Below are positions 33,696 through 47,419 of a stretch of DNA of 64,000 nt, in pieces (the stretch's first letter is position 1; every line of letters begins with the position of its first letter). A model generated the notes under the pieces. It was not told the origin of the DNA. It saw nothing but the letters and a program-made list of their open reading frames with translations, and made no database searches. A program made the position numbers and the translations under genes. This DNA is from Antedon bifida (lineage: Eukaryota > Echinodermata > Crinoidea > Comatulida > Antedonidae), in assembly GCA_963402885.1 (NCBI GenBank), contig OY727094.1, forward strand, positions 21,888,501 through 21,952,500, given 5' to 3'.

Positions 33696-35282
33696 CTAGA
33701 ATTTAATTCGTCACTTTGACGAATTATAGGTGATCATTTTTATCATTTTAATGAAATTAACATTTTTTAAACATGCATGTACGTTAACATACGATCGTAA
33801 AAAGTTGATGTACGCCATCCTATGACATGATGCATACGCTTATAGTGCTGAGTTGTGCCTATTACATGCCATATACAATATTATGTACAGTATATACTGT
33901 ATATCTATATACAGTGTAGCATAGGTGAAATTACGGGACACACATCATGTTCTAATTTTTTGTTATGATGGAATTATCAAAATAAACTCGAAGATGATAA
34001 TTTCGAAAGATAATGAATTGAGCAAATAAATATAAGAATTGGAAGAGAATCTGGCACGTAGAAGCGCTGTGCACGCTCTTTGAAATGTGTATAAAATTTA
34101 CGAAAAAGATGAAAAAACTACTTTTTAACTTCATCTGGCCATATGTTAACGTCACAACATCCGATAGGCTTGGTTTTTATATGAATTCATATCTACATTT
34201 CATCAGCTTTCATAATAAATTATAATCATCAAGGTAACCTTTAATTCTGAAGAGCTGTAAGATATTCAAATTTACGACAAAGGTGAAATTACACGACCTA
34301 CGTTATTCAAGTTTTTACGCGTGATGACGTCATCAAAATGAAAACACTGACAACTTATGAGAAAGATAAATAATTAAGCAAGCACACACTGAAATGTGCG
34401 CAAAAATCGAGCTCAAAAAGCGGAGATACGCTCTATTGAATGTGATAATCCACACAAACCGGAAAAAAATCCTAATTGTTAAATTCAAGTGGCCATTTGA
34501 TGAAGTAATACCATTTTGTACGTCTAATGTGTATATACATTTATATCTACAACTCAATGGCTTCTCGAATAAGTTAAAAAACTTAGGGGTCATCGTGCAT
34601 TCTGAAGAGTTATTTTCATTTTAAAAAGGCCTTATTTTTACCATTTTTAGCACTTTTGTACAATTAATGTGTGCATTTTGTCATTTGTAATGTGCTTGTA
34701 GAGCATTATTTTAAGTGGAAATGGACTCAAATTTGGTGAATGTACTAAGAATTGTGAGTAGAATGTGATTTATACATCAAATTTTATTTTTTACGCTTTT
34801 TACGAATCGCGTGCGCAAAAACGTGTTTTTGCGCAGTAATTTTTTGAAACACGCAAATGGCCTAATTCATGCTCTAAATTGAACAAAACTTAATTTTGAG
34901 CTTTTAAAAATCTTTACGCGCGATTTCACGTGCATGACCTTGAGACGCGCGAGTTTTTATTTGCTAATATTTTTTACCTTGACCTGAAATTTACGTGTAG
35001 TGAATTTCATAAATATGTCATAATCAATTATGGACATATGATTGATAATGTGATTTCACAAAATCGCGTATACGTGACGTCACGGTTGAGTGATCACGCT
35101 GAAAAGCTTATTATGGCTAAGTTAAAGTATTTGAAAGACATTGTGAAATTTTTGTGATCATTGTTATTCAACTTTTTGAGATAATTGCTAAACAAAAGTG
35201 TACAGAAAGAAGAAGAATAATAATAACAATAAAGATTTCATACAATAACAATAGGTGATCATTTTATTCTAAATGATCACCT
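33696..35282 (+). mobile_element. C-type single copy of the hairpin-ended ~1.5-kb element
   Basis: Starts CTAGAATTTAATTCGTCACT. The 5' hairpin AATTCGTCA-CTT-TGACGAATT is at 33705-33725 and the arm AGGTGATCATTT at 33728-33739. It ends in a hairpin with the same arm: AGGTGATCATTT (35253-35264), loop TATTCT, AAATGATCACCT (35271-35282). The body resembles array units throughout: GTGTAGCATAGGTGAAATTA, the TGACGTCA-like sites, GCGCGC-rich tracts and the AGAAAGAAGAAGAATAATA end. It is diverged, single-copy and outside the array. No ORF of note. Confidence 0.78.
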
Positions 35283-36146
35283 AATAAAATAGCCTAGTAA
35301 GTAAAGCATTGCAGGAGGCTTATTATACTATAGAGATGAAAATTCTATCTTATTTAAATTGGGCTAGGCCTTGTTGTTGTTATTACTAGCTAGCTAGGCC
35401 TATGCCATGCAGCCTATCTAGGCTAGTAGCCCAACGTAGTAGTACTGTAGTAGGCCTAGGCTTATTAGTAGAGTCAGGTCTAGCCTAGGCCTAGTCAACT
35501 CTTACGATAAATAACTTAGCTAGGCCCTTTACTTTAGTATGTTTATAACTTATTGTTAGCAAGTATGAGTCAGTACACATCACTTTAGTATTACTGTGTA
35601 CAGTACTTAGATGAACTAAAAATATATTTTCCTCGACGAGCGTGTACTAGCATAAGATTTTGTTGACCTGGAATTTTCCATGCTGGATGGGTCATGTGAC
35701 AAAATTAAACCAATCAAATCGCTTCTTTCAGCGTGTTCGTAGCAACAAGGCCGTTTTTGTTTACACTAAAGGGTTCTATAAAATCGGTTTTTATTGGTCT
35801 ATATCGTACAATCTGTGACATCATTCGTTTATTTTTAGATTCATGAAAAAAATACCTATCGAATGATACCAAGCTTTCAGGGGTTATCTACAAAACTACG
35901 GCATAGGAATGACGAAAATAACTGCTTTTTTGTAACGAATTACCTCGTTCTTTCAATCGAAACACGAGGATAGAGGTTCAGATTTATGTAATTTTTACCA
36001 CCTTTCCATTTGAATTAGTTAATAAGGCATATATTTTTTAAATCTACGGTAAATTTCCTATCAGATAATGGTAAAAAAACAAAATGGTCAAAATATGAGT
36101 TTCACACATTCAAATGCATTTTACACAAATCCCTATCTAGCGACAA
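35283..36146. other. Right part of the TIR element, no gene
   Basis: Rich in TAGGCCTA-type palindromes at 35370-35530. No ORF or RNA gene recognised. Confidence 0.45.
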
Positions 36147-36307
36147 GCGCCTGGTTTTGATGTGGCTGTACACATATATATATACAGTATTAATTAATTA
36201 ATTAACTTAGCCTGGGATTTTTTCAGGGCTAGGCCTAGACAGAATGTCAAGGGTTAAATTAAACTGGAACACATTTGTCTTCCAGACAAATAGCTTCCGG
36301 TTGGTTA

Positions 36308-36400
36308 ATTTTTGATTTAAATTACGATTTTCTTGGGTAAATAATTTTTTTTTCGATCCATTTTTTGGTCAAAGTGAATAACTTTTATGTACAATTAAAA
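36308..36400 (+). repeat. Right half of a TGTATTG-CCCC family MITE, cut by the array
   Basis: GGTAAATAATTTTTTTTTCG, then GTCAAAGTGAATAACTTTTA, aligns with 27255-27315. The copy stops where the satellite array begins at 36407, so the array edge truncates it or inserted next to it. Confidence 0.6.
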
Positions 36401-36406
36401 AAATAA

Positions 36407-37930
36407 CTAGACATGAAACTCGTCACTTTGACGAGTTAGTTATCCGCACCACGACAAACGCCACGTGCACGTCATACGTTGGAATATTCCACACAGATAA
36501 AGATTATGGCATTATGACAAGAACTGAAGAATATGATATGCTGTTAGTGCTGAATTCTGTCAATTTTGTGTCATATAGTATATACATGCAAACAGTATAA
36601 TCTGTATACATATTACATACAGTGTAGAATAGGTGAAATTACGGGACCCGCCATTTATTCCAATTTTTAACATGGCGACGGTATCAAAATGAAACACTTA
36701 GATAGCAATTTCAGAAGGAAATTATCTCAGGAACAACATATTAACGTGTAGAAGAAATTTGAATACGTAAAATATAGATGCGCACCCTTTTAAATGTGAT
36801 GAACTATTACGCAAAATATGAAAATATGACTTTTTTTATTCAACTGGCCATATGATGACGTCACAACATCCGATTGGCAAAATGTTTACATGAATTCGTA
36901 TCTACAATTCAATAGCTTCCAGAAAACGTTTTAATCGTGATTATCACATTTTATTATTACGAGCTATTACAGATTAAATTGTACTGTAAAGATGAAATTA
37001 ATGACCCACGTAATTAAAATTTTTAGGCATGATGACGTCATAAAAATTAAAATATTTTTATCTCATGCTAAAGAAAGTTGATTGACCTACACAATATATA
37101 AATGCAGGAGAAAAAGGAATAAAGATAAGCGTGATGCGCTCCATTGAATGTGATGAACAATAACGAAAGAGACAAAAATCCTATATTTTACATTCGTGTG
37201 GCCATACGATGACGTCACAATGTTTTTTTAGCCTTATCGATGCATAATCCGATATCTACAACTCATCAACTTCTAGATTTTGTAATAAAAATAAACGGTT
37301 AACGGTTTACTTTAGAAACTATGTCTGTTTAAAAAAAGACATAATTTTGACGATTTTTTAAGCTTTTTCATAAAAAACGAGCACGAATTGTCTAATTCAA
37401 CGTGTTCATATGGCGTTATTTAAACTGGAAAAGGTCTAAATTGTTTTCAAAATTACTAGGAAAGGCTTGAAAAATATAATTCAAGAGAAAAAAATATGCT
37501 TTTAACGCTACGTGCGCACCACGTGCGTAAAAAATTGCGCGCCCGTGGGAAATTTTGACATGCTCAAAATGATAAGAAACGCATAAAAAGTTGATTAGAA
37601 ATTAATTTTGCGCATTTTGAAATTTTAAATGCGCGTGCGCGCGTAACTTCTTGTGGAACATGCCATTTTTAATCCGTAGAAAGTTTGCCCCTGATATGAC
37701 TTAAATTTTGTCAAAGTGTCAATACTAAATGACTTTTGGTTTTTAATCTATGATCAATCATTGAAATTCATAAAATTGCGCGTAAGTCACGTTGCGCAAC
37801 TATGACGTCATTCAAAAATAGGAGGTGCACAACTTCACGTAAATGCCCATATGTTGTCAAAGTTATGAAATGTTATGTTTACACATTTTAGAGAAACGTG
37901 ACTCACAAAAAGGAAGGAAGGAAAGAAGAA
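36407..37930 (+). repeat. Array unit 1 (type A, 1524 bp)
   Basis: The cleanest A unit. Module 1 starts GAATAGGTGAAATTACGGGA (~36627) and module 2 AAGATGAAATTAATGACCCA (~36987). The paired sites GGCCATATGATGACGTCACA and GGCCATACGATGACGTCACA lie ~354 bases apart. It ends GAAAGAAGAA directly before the next CTAG, without a 3' hairpin. Confidence 0.85.
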
Positions 37931-39462
37931 CTAGACATGAAACTCGTCACTTTGACGAGTTAGTTATCCGCACAACGACAAACGCCACGTGCACGTCATA
38001 CGTTGGAATATTGCACACAGATAAAGATTATGGCATTATGACAAGAACTGAAGAATATGATATGCTGTTAGTGCTGAATTCTGTCAATTTGTGTCATATA
38101 GTATATACATGCAAACAGTATAATCTGTATACATATTACATACAGTGTAGAATAGGTGAAATTACGGGACCCGCCATATATTCCAATTTTTAACATGGCG
38201 ACGGTATCAAAATGAAACACTTAAATAGCAATTTCTGAAGGAAATTATCTCAGGAACAACATATTAACGTGTAGAAGAAATTTGAATACGTAAAATATAG
38301 ATGCGCACCCTTTTAAATGTGATGAACTATTACGCAAAATATGAAAATACGACTTTTTTTATTCAACTGGCCATATGATGACGTCACAACATCCGATTGG
38401 CAAAATGTTTACATGAATTCGTATCTACAATCCAATAGCTTCCAGAAAACGTTTTAATCGTGATTATCACATTTTATTCTTACGAGCTATTACAGATTAA
38501 AATTTACTGTAAAGATGAAATTAATGACCCATGTAATTAAAATTTTTAGGCATGATGACGTCATAAAAATTAAAATATTTTTATCTCATGCTAAAGAAAG
38601 TTGATTGACCTAAACAATATATAAATTTAGGAGAAAAAGGAATACAGATAAGCGTGATGCGCTCCATTGAATGTGATGAGCAATAACGAAAGAGACAAAA
38701 ATCCTATATTTTACATTCGTGTGGCCATACGATGACGTTACAATGTTTTTTTAGCCTTATCGATGCATGATCCGATATCTACAACTCATCAACTTCTAGA
38801 TTTTGTAATAAAAATAAACGGTTCACGGTTTACTTTAGAAACTATGACTGTTTAAAAAAAGACATAATTTTGACGATTTTTTAAGCTTTTTCATAAAAAA
38901 CGCGCACGAATTGTCTTATTTAACGTGTTCGTATGGCGTTATTTAAACTGGAAAAGGTCTAAATTGTTTTCAAAATTACTAGGAAAGACTTGAAAAATAT
39001 AATTCAAGAGAAAAAAATATGTTTTTAACGCTACGTGCGCACCGCGTGCGTAAAAAATTGCGCGCCCGTGGGAATTTTTGACATGCTCAAAATGACAAGA
39101 AACGCATAAAAAGTTGATTAGAAATTAATTTTGCGCATTTTGAAATTTTAAATGCGCGTGCGCGCGTAACTTCTTGTGAAACATGCCATTTTTAATCCGT
39201 AGAAAGTTTGCCCCTGATATGACTTAAATTTTGTCAAAGTGTCAATACTAAATGACTTTTGGTTTTTAATCTATAATCAATCATTGAAATTCATAAAATT
39301 GCGCGTAAGTCACGTTGCGCAACTCTGACGTCATTCAAAAATAGGAGGTGCACAACTTCACGTAAATGCCCATATGTTGACAAAGTTATGAAATGTTATG
39401 TTTACAAGTTTTTGAGATACGTGAGACACAAAAATGAGGGAGAAAGAAATAAGAAAAAAAAA
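37931..39462 (+). repeat. Array unit 2 (type A, 1532 bp)
   Basis: Almost identical to unit 1 by eye over its whole length, so recently duplicated. No 3' hairpin; ends with an A-rich GAAAAAAAAA junction. Confidence 0.85.
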
Positions 39463-40978
39463 CTAGACATGAAACTCGTCACTTTGACGAGTTAGTTATC
39501 CGCACCACAAACGCCATGTGCAAGTCATACGTTGGAATATTGCACACAGAAAAAGATTATGGCATTATGACCTGAACTGAAGAATATGATATGTTTTTAT
39601 TGCTGAATTCTGTTATTTTGTGTCATATCGTATACACAGTATAATCTGTATACATAGCACATACAGTGTAGAATAGGTGAAATTACGGGACTCGCTATTT
39701 ATTCCAATTTTTAACATGTTAACGGATTCAAAATGAAACGCAAAGGTAGCAATTTTGGAAGGAAATTATCTCAACAACAAAATATTAACGTGTAGAAGAA
39801 ATTTGAATACGTGAAATATTGATGCATGCTCTTTTAAATGTAATGAACTATGACGCAAAAGATGAAAATACGACTTTTTTAAGTCAAGTGGCCATATGAT
39901 GACGTCACAATATCCGATTGGCAAAATGTTCACATGAATTCGTATCTGCAATCCAATAGCTTCCAGAAAATGTTTTAATAGTGATTATCACATATTGTTC
40001 TTACTAGCTATTACAGATTAAAATTTACTGTAAAGATGAAATTAATGACCCACGTAATTTAAATTTTTAGGCACGATGACGTTATAAAAATTAAAATATT
40101 TTTATCTCATGCAAAAAATAGTTGATTGACCTAGACAATATTAAAATCTCGGAGAAAAAAGAATACAGATAAGCGTGATGCGCTCCATTGAATGCGATGA
40201 GCAATAACGAAAGAGACAAAAATCCTATATTTTATATTCGGGTGGCCATACGAAGACGTCACAATGTTTTTTTAGCCTTATTGATGCATGATCCGATATC
40301 TACAACTCATCAACTTCTAGATTTTGTAATAAAAATAAACAGTTCACGGTTTACTTTAGAAACTATGACTGTTTTAAAAAAGACATTATTTTGACGATTT
40401 TTTAAGCTTTTTCATTAAAAACGCGCGCGAATTGTCTAATTCGACGTGTTCGTATAGCGTTATTTAAAGTGGAAAAGGTCTAGATTGTTTTCAAAATTAC
40501 TAGGAAAGGCTTGAAAAATATAATTCAAGAGAAAAAACATGTTTTTCATACTCCGTGCGCACCTTACGCGCAAAATTTTTCGCGCGCGCGGGAATTTTTG
40601 ACATGCTCAAAATGTCATGATCAGCGTAGAAAGTTGATTAGAAATTAATTTTGCGCATTTTAAAATTTTAAATGCTCGTGCGCGCGTAACTTCTTGTGAA
40701 ACATGCCATTTTTAATCCGTAGAAAGTTTGACCTTGATATGACTTAAATTTTTTTTAACGAAGTATCAAAAAAAAATTACGTTTGGTTTTTAATCTATGA
40801 GCAATCATAACAAATCATAAAATCGCGCGTAAGTCACGTTGCGCAACTCTGACGTCTTTCAAAAATAGGAGGTGACCAACTTCAGGTAAATGTCCACATG
40901 TTGTCAAAGTTATGAAATGTTATGTTTACACATTTTAGAGAAAAGCGCTGCACAAAAATAGCGAGAAAGAAAGAAGAA
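39463..40978 (+). repeat. Array unit 3 (type A, 1516 bp)
   Basis: A more diverged A unit (ATGTTAACGGATTCAAAATG in module 1). Its 3' part (GTGACCAACTTCAGGTAAAT) matches units 5 and 6 rather than 1 and 2, suggesting a recombinant. No 3' hairpin. Confidence 0.82.
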
Positions 40979-42520
40979 CTAGACATGAAACTCGTCACTT
41001 TGACGAGTTAGTTATCCGCACGACAAACGCCACGTGCACGTCATACGTTAGAATTTTGCACCCAGAAAAAGATTATGGCATTATGACCTGATCTGAAGAA
41101 TATGATATGTTGTTAGTGCTGAATTCTGTCAATTTTGTGTCATATAGTATATACAGTATAAACAGTATAATCTGTATACATGTTACATACAGTGTAGAAT
41201 AGGTGAAATTACGGGACCCCCGTTTATTCCTATTTTTAACATGGCGACGGTATCAAAATGAAACACTAAGATAGCAATTTCGGAAGGACATTATCTCAGC
41301 AACCACATGTTAACGTGTAGAAGAAATTTGAATACGTAAAATATAGATGCGCGCCCTTTTAAATGTGATGAACTATTACGCAAAATATGAAAATACGTCT
41401 TTTTTTATTCAACTGGCCATATGATGACGTCACAACGTCTGATTGGCAAAATGTTTACATGAATTCGTATCTACAATCCAATAGCTTCCAGAAAACGTTT
41501 TGATCATGATTATCACGTTTTATTCTGACGAGCTATAACAGATTGAAATTTCCTGTAAAGATGAAAATAAGTGACCCACGTTATTTACATTTTTAGACAT
41601 GATGACGTCATAAAAATTAAAATATTTTTAACTCATGCGGAAGATAGTTGATTGACCTAGATAATATAAAAATCGGGGTAAAAATGGAAAACAGATAATT
41701 GGAGATGCGCTCTATTAAATGTCATGCGCTATGATGAAAGATACAAAAATCCTATATTTTATATTCGCGTGGCAATACGGTGACGTCACAATGTCCGGTT
41801 AGCCATATTAATGCATGATCCAAAATCTACAACTCATCAACTTCCAGAATGTGCAATAAAAATAACTTTCACCGTTTAGTTTAGGAACTACGAATGTTTA
41901 AAAAAGGGCATAATTTTGACAAATTTTGACGATTTTTTGAACATTTTCATCAAAAATGCACGTAAATTATCCAATTTGAAGTGCCCGTATGACGTAATTT
42001 TAAGTCGAAATTGTTCAAAAGTTGGTAAAATTACTAGAAAAGGATGGAAAAACATAAATCACGTGAAAAAAATTGTTTTCAACGCTACGTGCGCACCACG
42101 CGCGTAAAAAAATGCGCGCACATGGGAATTTTTTACATGCTCAAAATGACATGAAACGCGTAGAAAGTTGATTAGAAATTAATTTTTCGCATTATAAAAT
42201 TTTAAACCCGCGTGCGCGCATAACTTCGTGTGAAACATGCCATTTTTTTTTCACAGTCAGTTAGCGCAAACTATAACTTAAACTTTTGTTAAGTTTCAAT
42301 TTAAATTGTTATATGGTTTTTGATCTACGTTAAATACGCGAAATTCGTAAAAACGCGCGTAAGTCATGTTACGCAACTCTGACGTCATTTACAATAGCAG
42401 GTGCACAACTTCACGTGAACGCTCATATGTTGACAAAGTTATGAAATGTTATATTAACACGTTTTAGAGATACGCTCTGCACAAAAATGACAGAAAGAAA
42501 GAAGAATACAGAAAAAAAAA
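40979..42520 (+). repeat. Array unit 4 (type A, 1542 bp)
   Basis: Its 5' part resembles unit 6 (TTAGAATTTTGCACCCAGAA). Its second half carries a distinct version (AAACTATAACTTAAACTTTT) that recurs in units 8 and 14. Confidence 0.82.
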
Positions 42521-44112
42521 CTAGACATGAAACTCGTCACTTTGACGAGTTAGTTATCCGCACCACGGCAAACGCCACGTGCACGTCATACGTTGGAATA
42601 TTGCACACAGATAAAGATTATGGCATTATGACAAGAACTGAAGAATATGATATGCTGTTAGTGCTGAATTCTGTCAATTTTGTGTCATATAGTATATACA
42701 GTGCAAACAGTATAATCTGTATACATATTACATACAGTGTAGAATAGGTGAAATTACGAGACCCGCCATTTATTCCAATTTTTAACATGGCGACGGTATC
42801 AAAATGAAACACTTAGATAGCAATTTCAGAAGAAAATTATCACAGGAACAACATATTAACGTGTAGAAGAAATTTGAATACGTAAAATATAGATGCGCAC
42901 CCTTTTAAATGTGATAAACTATTACGCAAAATATGAAAATACGACTTTTTTTATTCAACTGGCCATATGATGACGTCACAACATCCGATTGGCGAAAAGT
43001 TCACATGATTTCGTATCTACAATCCAATAGCTTCCAGAAAACGTTTTAATCGTGATTATCACTTTTTATTCTTACGGGCTATTACAGATTAAAATTTACT
43101 GTAAAGATGAAATTAATGACCCACGTAATTAAAATTTTTAGGCATGATGACGTCATAAAAATTAAAATATTTTTATCTCATGCTAAAGAAAGTTGATTGA
43201 CCTACACAATATATAAATGTAGGAGAAAAAGGAATACAGATAAGCGTGATGCGCTCCATTGAATGTGATGAGCAATAACGAAAAAGGCAAAAATCCTATA
43301 TTTTACATTCGTGTGGCCATACGATGACTTCACAATGTTTTTTTAGCCTTATCGATGCATAATCCGATATCTACAACTCATCAACTTCTAGATTTTGTAA
43401 TAAAAATAAACGGTTCACGGTTTACTTTAGAAACTATGACTGTTTAAAAAAAGACATTATTTTGACGATTTTTTAAGCTTTTTCATAAAAAACGCGCACG
43501 AATTGTCTAATTCAACGTGTTCGTATGGCGTTATTTAAACTGGAAAAGGTCTAAATTGTTTTCAAAATTACTAGGAAAGGCTTGAAAAATATAATTCAAG
43601 AGAAAAAAATATGTTTTTAACGCTACGTGCGCACCGCGTGCGTAAAAAATTGCGCGCCCGTGGGAATTTTTGACATGCTCAAAATGACAAGAAACGCATA
43701 AAAAGTTGATTAGAAATTATTTTTGCGCATTTTGAAATTGTAAATGCGCGTGCGCGCGTAACTTCTTGTGAAACATGCCATTTTTAATCCGTAGAAAGTT
43801 TGCTCTTGATATGACTTAAATTTTCACAACGTGTCAATTAAATATTACTTTTAGTTTTTAATCTATGATCGATCATAAGAAATCATAAAATTGCGCGTAA
43901 GTCACGTTACGCAACTCTGACGTCTTTCAAAAATAGGAGGTGACCAACTTCAGGTAAATGTCCACATGTTGTCAAAGTTATGAAATGTTATGTTTACACA
44001 TTTTAGAGAAACGCGCTGCACAAAAATAGCGAGAAAGAAAGAAGAATAATACAGAAAAAAATATTGATCCCATACAATAACAAGGAGTTATCCGCCAAGT
44101 GCGGATAACTAA
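42521..44112 (+). repeat. Array unit 5 (type A, 1592 bp, with 3' hairpin)
   Basis: Body near-identical to units 1-2. It retains a complete 3' end: ATTGATCCCATACAATAACA then the hairpin AGTTATCCGC-CAAGT-GCGGATAACT (44086-44110), AA and the next CTAG. Confidence 0.85.
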
Positions 44113-45782
44113 CTAGACATGAAACTCGTCACTTTGACGAGTTAGTTATCCGCACAACAAACGCCACGTGCACGTCATACGTTAGAATTTTGCACCCAGA
44201 AAAAGATTATGGCATTATGACCTGATCTGAAGAATGATATGTTGTTAGTGCTGAATTCTGTCAATTTTGTGTCATATAGTATATACAGTATAAACAGTAT
44301 AATCTGTATACATATTACATACAGTGTAGAATAGGTGAAATTACGGGACCCGCCATTTATTCCATTTTTTAACATGGCGACGGTATCAAAATGAAACACT
44401 AAAATACCAATTTCGGAAGGATATTATCTCAGCAACAACATATTAGCGTGTAGAAGAAATTTGGATACGTAAAATATAGATGTGCGCTCTTTTAAATGTG
44501 ATGAACTATGACGCAAAATATGAAAATACAACTTTTTTTATTCAACTGGCCATATGATGATGTCACTACATCTGATTGACAAAATGTTCACATGAATTCG
44601 TATCTACAATCCAATAGCTTCCAGAAAACGTTTTAATTGTGATTATCACATTTTATTCTTACGAGCTATAACAGAATAAAATTTACTGTAAAGATAAAAT
44701 TAATGACCCACGTAATTTAAATTTTTAGGCATGATGACGTTATAAAAATTAAAATATTTTTATCTCATGCAAAAAATAGTTGATTGACCTAGACAATATT
44801 AAAATCTCGGAGAAAAAAGAATACAGATAAGCGTGATGCGCTCCATTGAATGTGATGAGCAATAACGAAAGAGACAAAAATCCTATATTTTATATTCAGG
44901 TGGCCATACGATGACGTCACAATGTTTTTTTAGCCTTATTGATGCATGATCCGATATCTACAACTCATCAACTTCTAGATTTTGTAATAAAAATAAACAG
45001 TTCACGGTTTACTTTAGAAACTATGACTGTTTTAAAAAAGACATTATTTTGACGATTTTTTAAGCTTTTTCATTAAAAACTCGCGCGAATTGTCTAATTC
45101 GACGTGTTCGTATGGCGTTATTTAAAGTGGAAAAGGTCTAGATTGTTTTCAAAATTACTAGGAAAGGCTTGAAAAATATAATTCAAGAGAAAAAACATGT
45201 TTTTCATACTCCGTGCGCACCTTACGCGTAAAATTTTTCGCGCGCGCAGGAATTTTTGACATGCTCAAAATGTCATGATCAGCATAGAAAGTTGATTAAA
45301 AATTAATTTTTCGCATTTTAAAATTTTAAATGCGCGTGCGCGCGTAACTTCTTGTGAAACATGCCATTTTTAATCCGTAGAAAGTTTGACCTTGATATGA
45401 CTTAGATTTTAACTAAGTATCAAAAAAAAATTACGTTTGGTTTTTAATCTATGAGCAATCATAACAAATCATAAAATCGTGCGTAAGTCACGTTGCGCAA
45501 CTCTGACATCTTTCAAAATAGGAAGTGACCAACTTCAGGTAAATGTCCACATGTTGTCAAAGTTATGAAATGTTATGTTTACACATTTTAGAGAAACGCG
45601 CTGCACAAAAATAGCGAGAAAGAAAGAAGAATAATACAGAAAAAAAAAATATTGATCCCATACAATAACAAGGAGTTATCCGCCAAGTGCGGATAACTAA
45701 AAAAAAAAAAAAAAAGATGATGAAACAGGACAGTTACAAGGAGTTATCCGCTGAATGCGGATAACTAATAATACAGAAAAAA
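44113..45782 (+). repeat. Array unit 6 (type A, 1670 bp, two 3' hairpins)
   Basis: Ends with two A-type hairpins, 45674-45698 (loop CAAGT) and 45742-45766 (loop TGAAT), separated by an A17 run and GATGATGAAACAGGACAGTT. The second 3' end is therefore a duplicated terminus. Confidence 0.85.
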
Positions 45783-47419
45783 CTAGATTTGAACTCGTCA
45801 CTTTGACGAGTTCGGGTTATCCGCGCAAACGCAACATGCACATACTTTAAACTATATGAACTTCGAAAATTGTTATGCCATCCTGTGACATAAATTAAGT
45901 ATGTTTACAGTGTTGAATTGTACCTATTTTGTAGCATACAGCATATTACAGTATTTACAGAATACATTGTATGTTATATACAGTGTAGCATAGACGAAAT
46001 TACGAGACCCATCTTTTAAATCCAATTATTAACACGATGACATCATCAAATTGACATATAAAGATATTTTATATTAAGATAATTATCTAAATAATTACAT
46101 TAATACAAATTTGATGAATTTTGGGCACGTAAAAGAGAGATGCGCTCTCGTTTAAAAGCAATGAACTTTTACGCAAGAGATGAAAATATGACCTTTTGAA
46201 TTCAACTGCCCATATAATGACGTCACAACATCTGATTGGCAAAATATTCACATGAATTTGTATCTACAATCCAATAGCTTCCTGAAAACCTTTTAATTAT
46301 GATTATCACTTTTTATTCTGACGAGCTATAACAGATTGAAATTTACTGTAAAGATGAAAATAGGTGACCCACGTTATTTACATTTTTAGACATGATGACG
46401 TCATAAAAATTAAAATATTTTTAACTCATGCGAAAGATAGTTAATTGACCTAGACAGTATTAAAATATCGGGTGAAATGGAATACGTATAAGCGAGATGC
46501 GCTATATTTAATGTGATGAGCAATAACGAAACAGTAAAAAATCCTATATTTTACATTCGTGTGGCCATACGATGATGTCATAACATCCGAGAGGTAAAAA
46601 TTCTGCATGAATTCATATCTACAATTTATCTTCTTGCATAATAAGTTAAAAAAATTGGGGGTCACCTTCGATCCTGAAGAGCTATAATAGATTCAAAATA
46701 GGCATATATTTGACAATATTTTGTAACTTTTTCAACTAAAACGCGCGCAAATGTTATAAATCAACGTGTTCGTATGACGTCATTTTAATTTGAAATGATG
46801 TCAATCTTTTTTTAAATGACTAGGAAAGGCTGGAAAATCACAATTCAAGAGAAAAAAACATGTTTTTCATGCTCCGTGTGCACCTTACGCGTAACATTTT
46901 TCGCGCGCGTGGGAATTTTTGACATGCTCAAAATGTCATGATCAGCGCAGAAAGTTGATTAGAAATTAATTTTGCGCATTTTGAAACTTTAATTGCGTGT
47001 GCGCGCGTAATTTCTTGTAAAACACGTCATTTTTAATCCATAGAAAGTTTGCGCTTGATATGACTTAAATTTTCACCAAGTGTCAATACAAAATGACTTT
47101 TATTTTTTATCCTATGATCAATCATTAAAATTCATAAAATCGCGCGTAAGTCACGTTACGCAACTCTGACGTCATTCAAAATATGGAGGTGCACAACTTC
47201 AGGTAAATGTCCATATAATGACAAAGTTATACAAAAGATATATTCACAAGCAATAGGGGATATGCTGTAGACAAAAATCCGGGAAAGAAAGAAGAATAAC
47301 AAAGAAGATGAAAAAGATATTTACAATCACATGGGTTATCCTGCAACTAAGTTGCGGATAACCAAAAAAAAGTAACAGGACGATTACAAGGAGTTATCCG
47401 CTACTAAGTGGATAACTAA
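45783..47419 (+). repeat. Array unit 7 (type B, 1637 bp, B then A 3' hairpins)
   Basis: The B start has the arm GGGTTATCCGCG. The 3' region has a B hairpin (47334-47363, GGTTATCCTGCAAC paired with GTTGCGGATAACC, one extra base in one arm), then a degenerate A hairpin (47392-47417) just before the next A unit. Confidence 0.83.

Larger units (their letters stand above)
32547..36175. mobile_element. 3.6-kb element with ~28-30-bp perfect TIRs
   Basis: ATGTGTACAGCCACATCAAA through ACCAGGC at 32547-32574 reappears inverted at 36147-36175, continuing into flanking AT repeats. No transposase. Inside are a three-copy tandem array (33195-33670) and a diverged C-type copy of the satellite unit (33696-35282). 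It could be a large non-autonomous element that captured other repeats, or one that served as their target. TA/TATA at the edges makes the exact ends and duplication uncertain. Confidence 0.65.

Noticed and set aside
34394-35157. 75-86-codon ORFs on both strands inside the C-type element
   Set aside because: They are not conserved as frames in the homologous array units, so are chance openings in non-coding repeat.
37843-38193. 116-codon ORF crossing the junction of array units 1 and 2
   Set aside because: The matching ORF in unit 5 is 86 codons, in another junction context and frameshifted at its end; no conservation as a protein.
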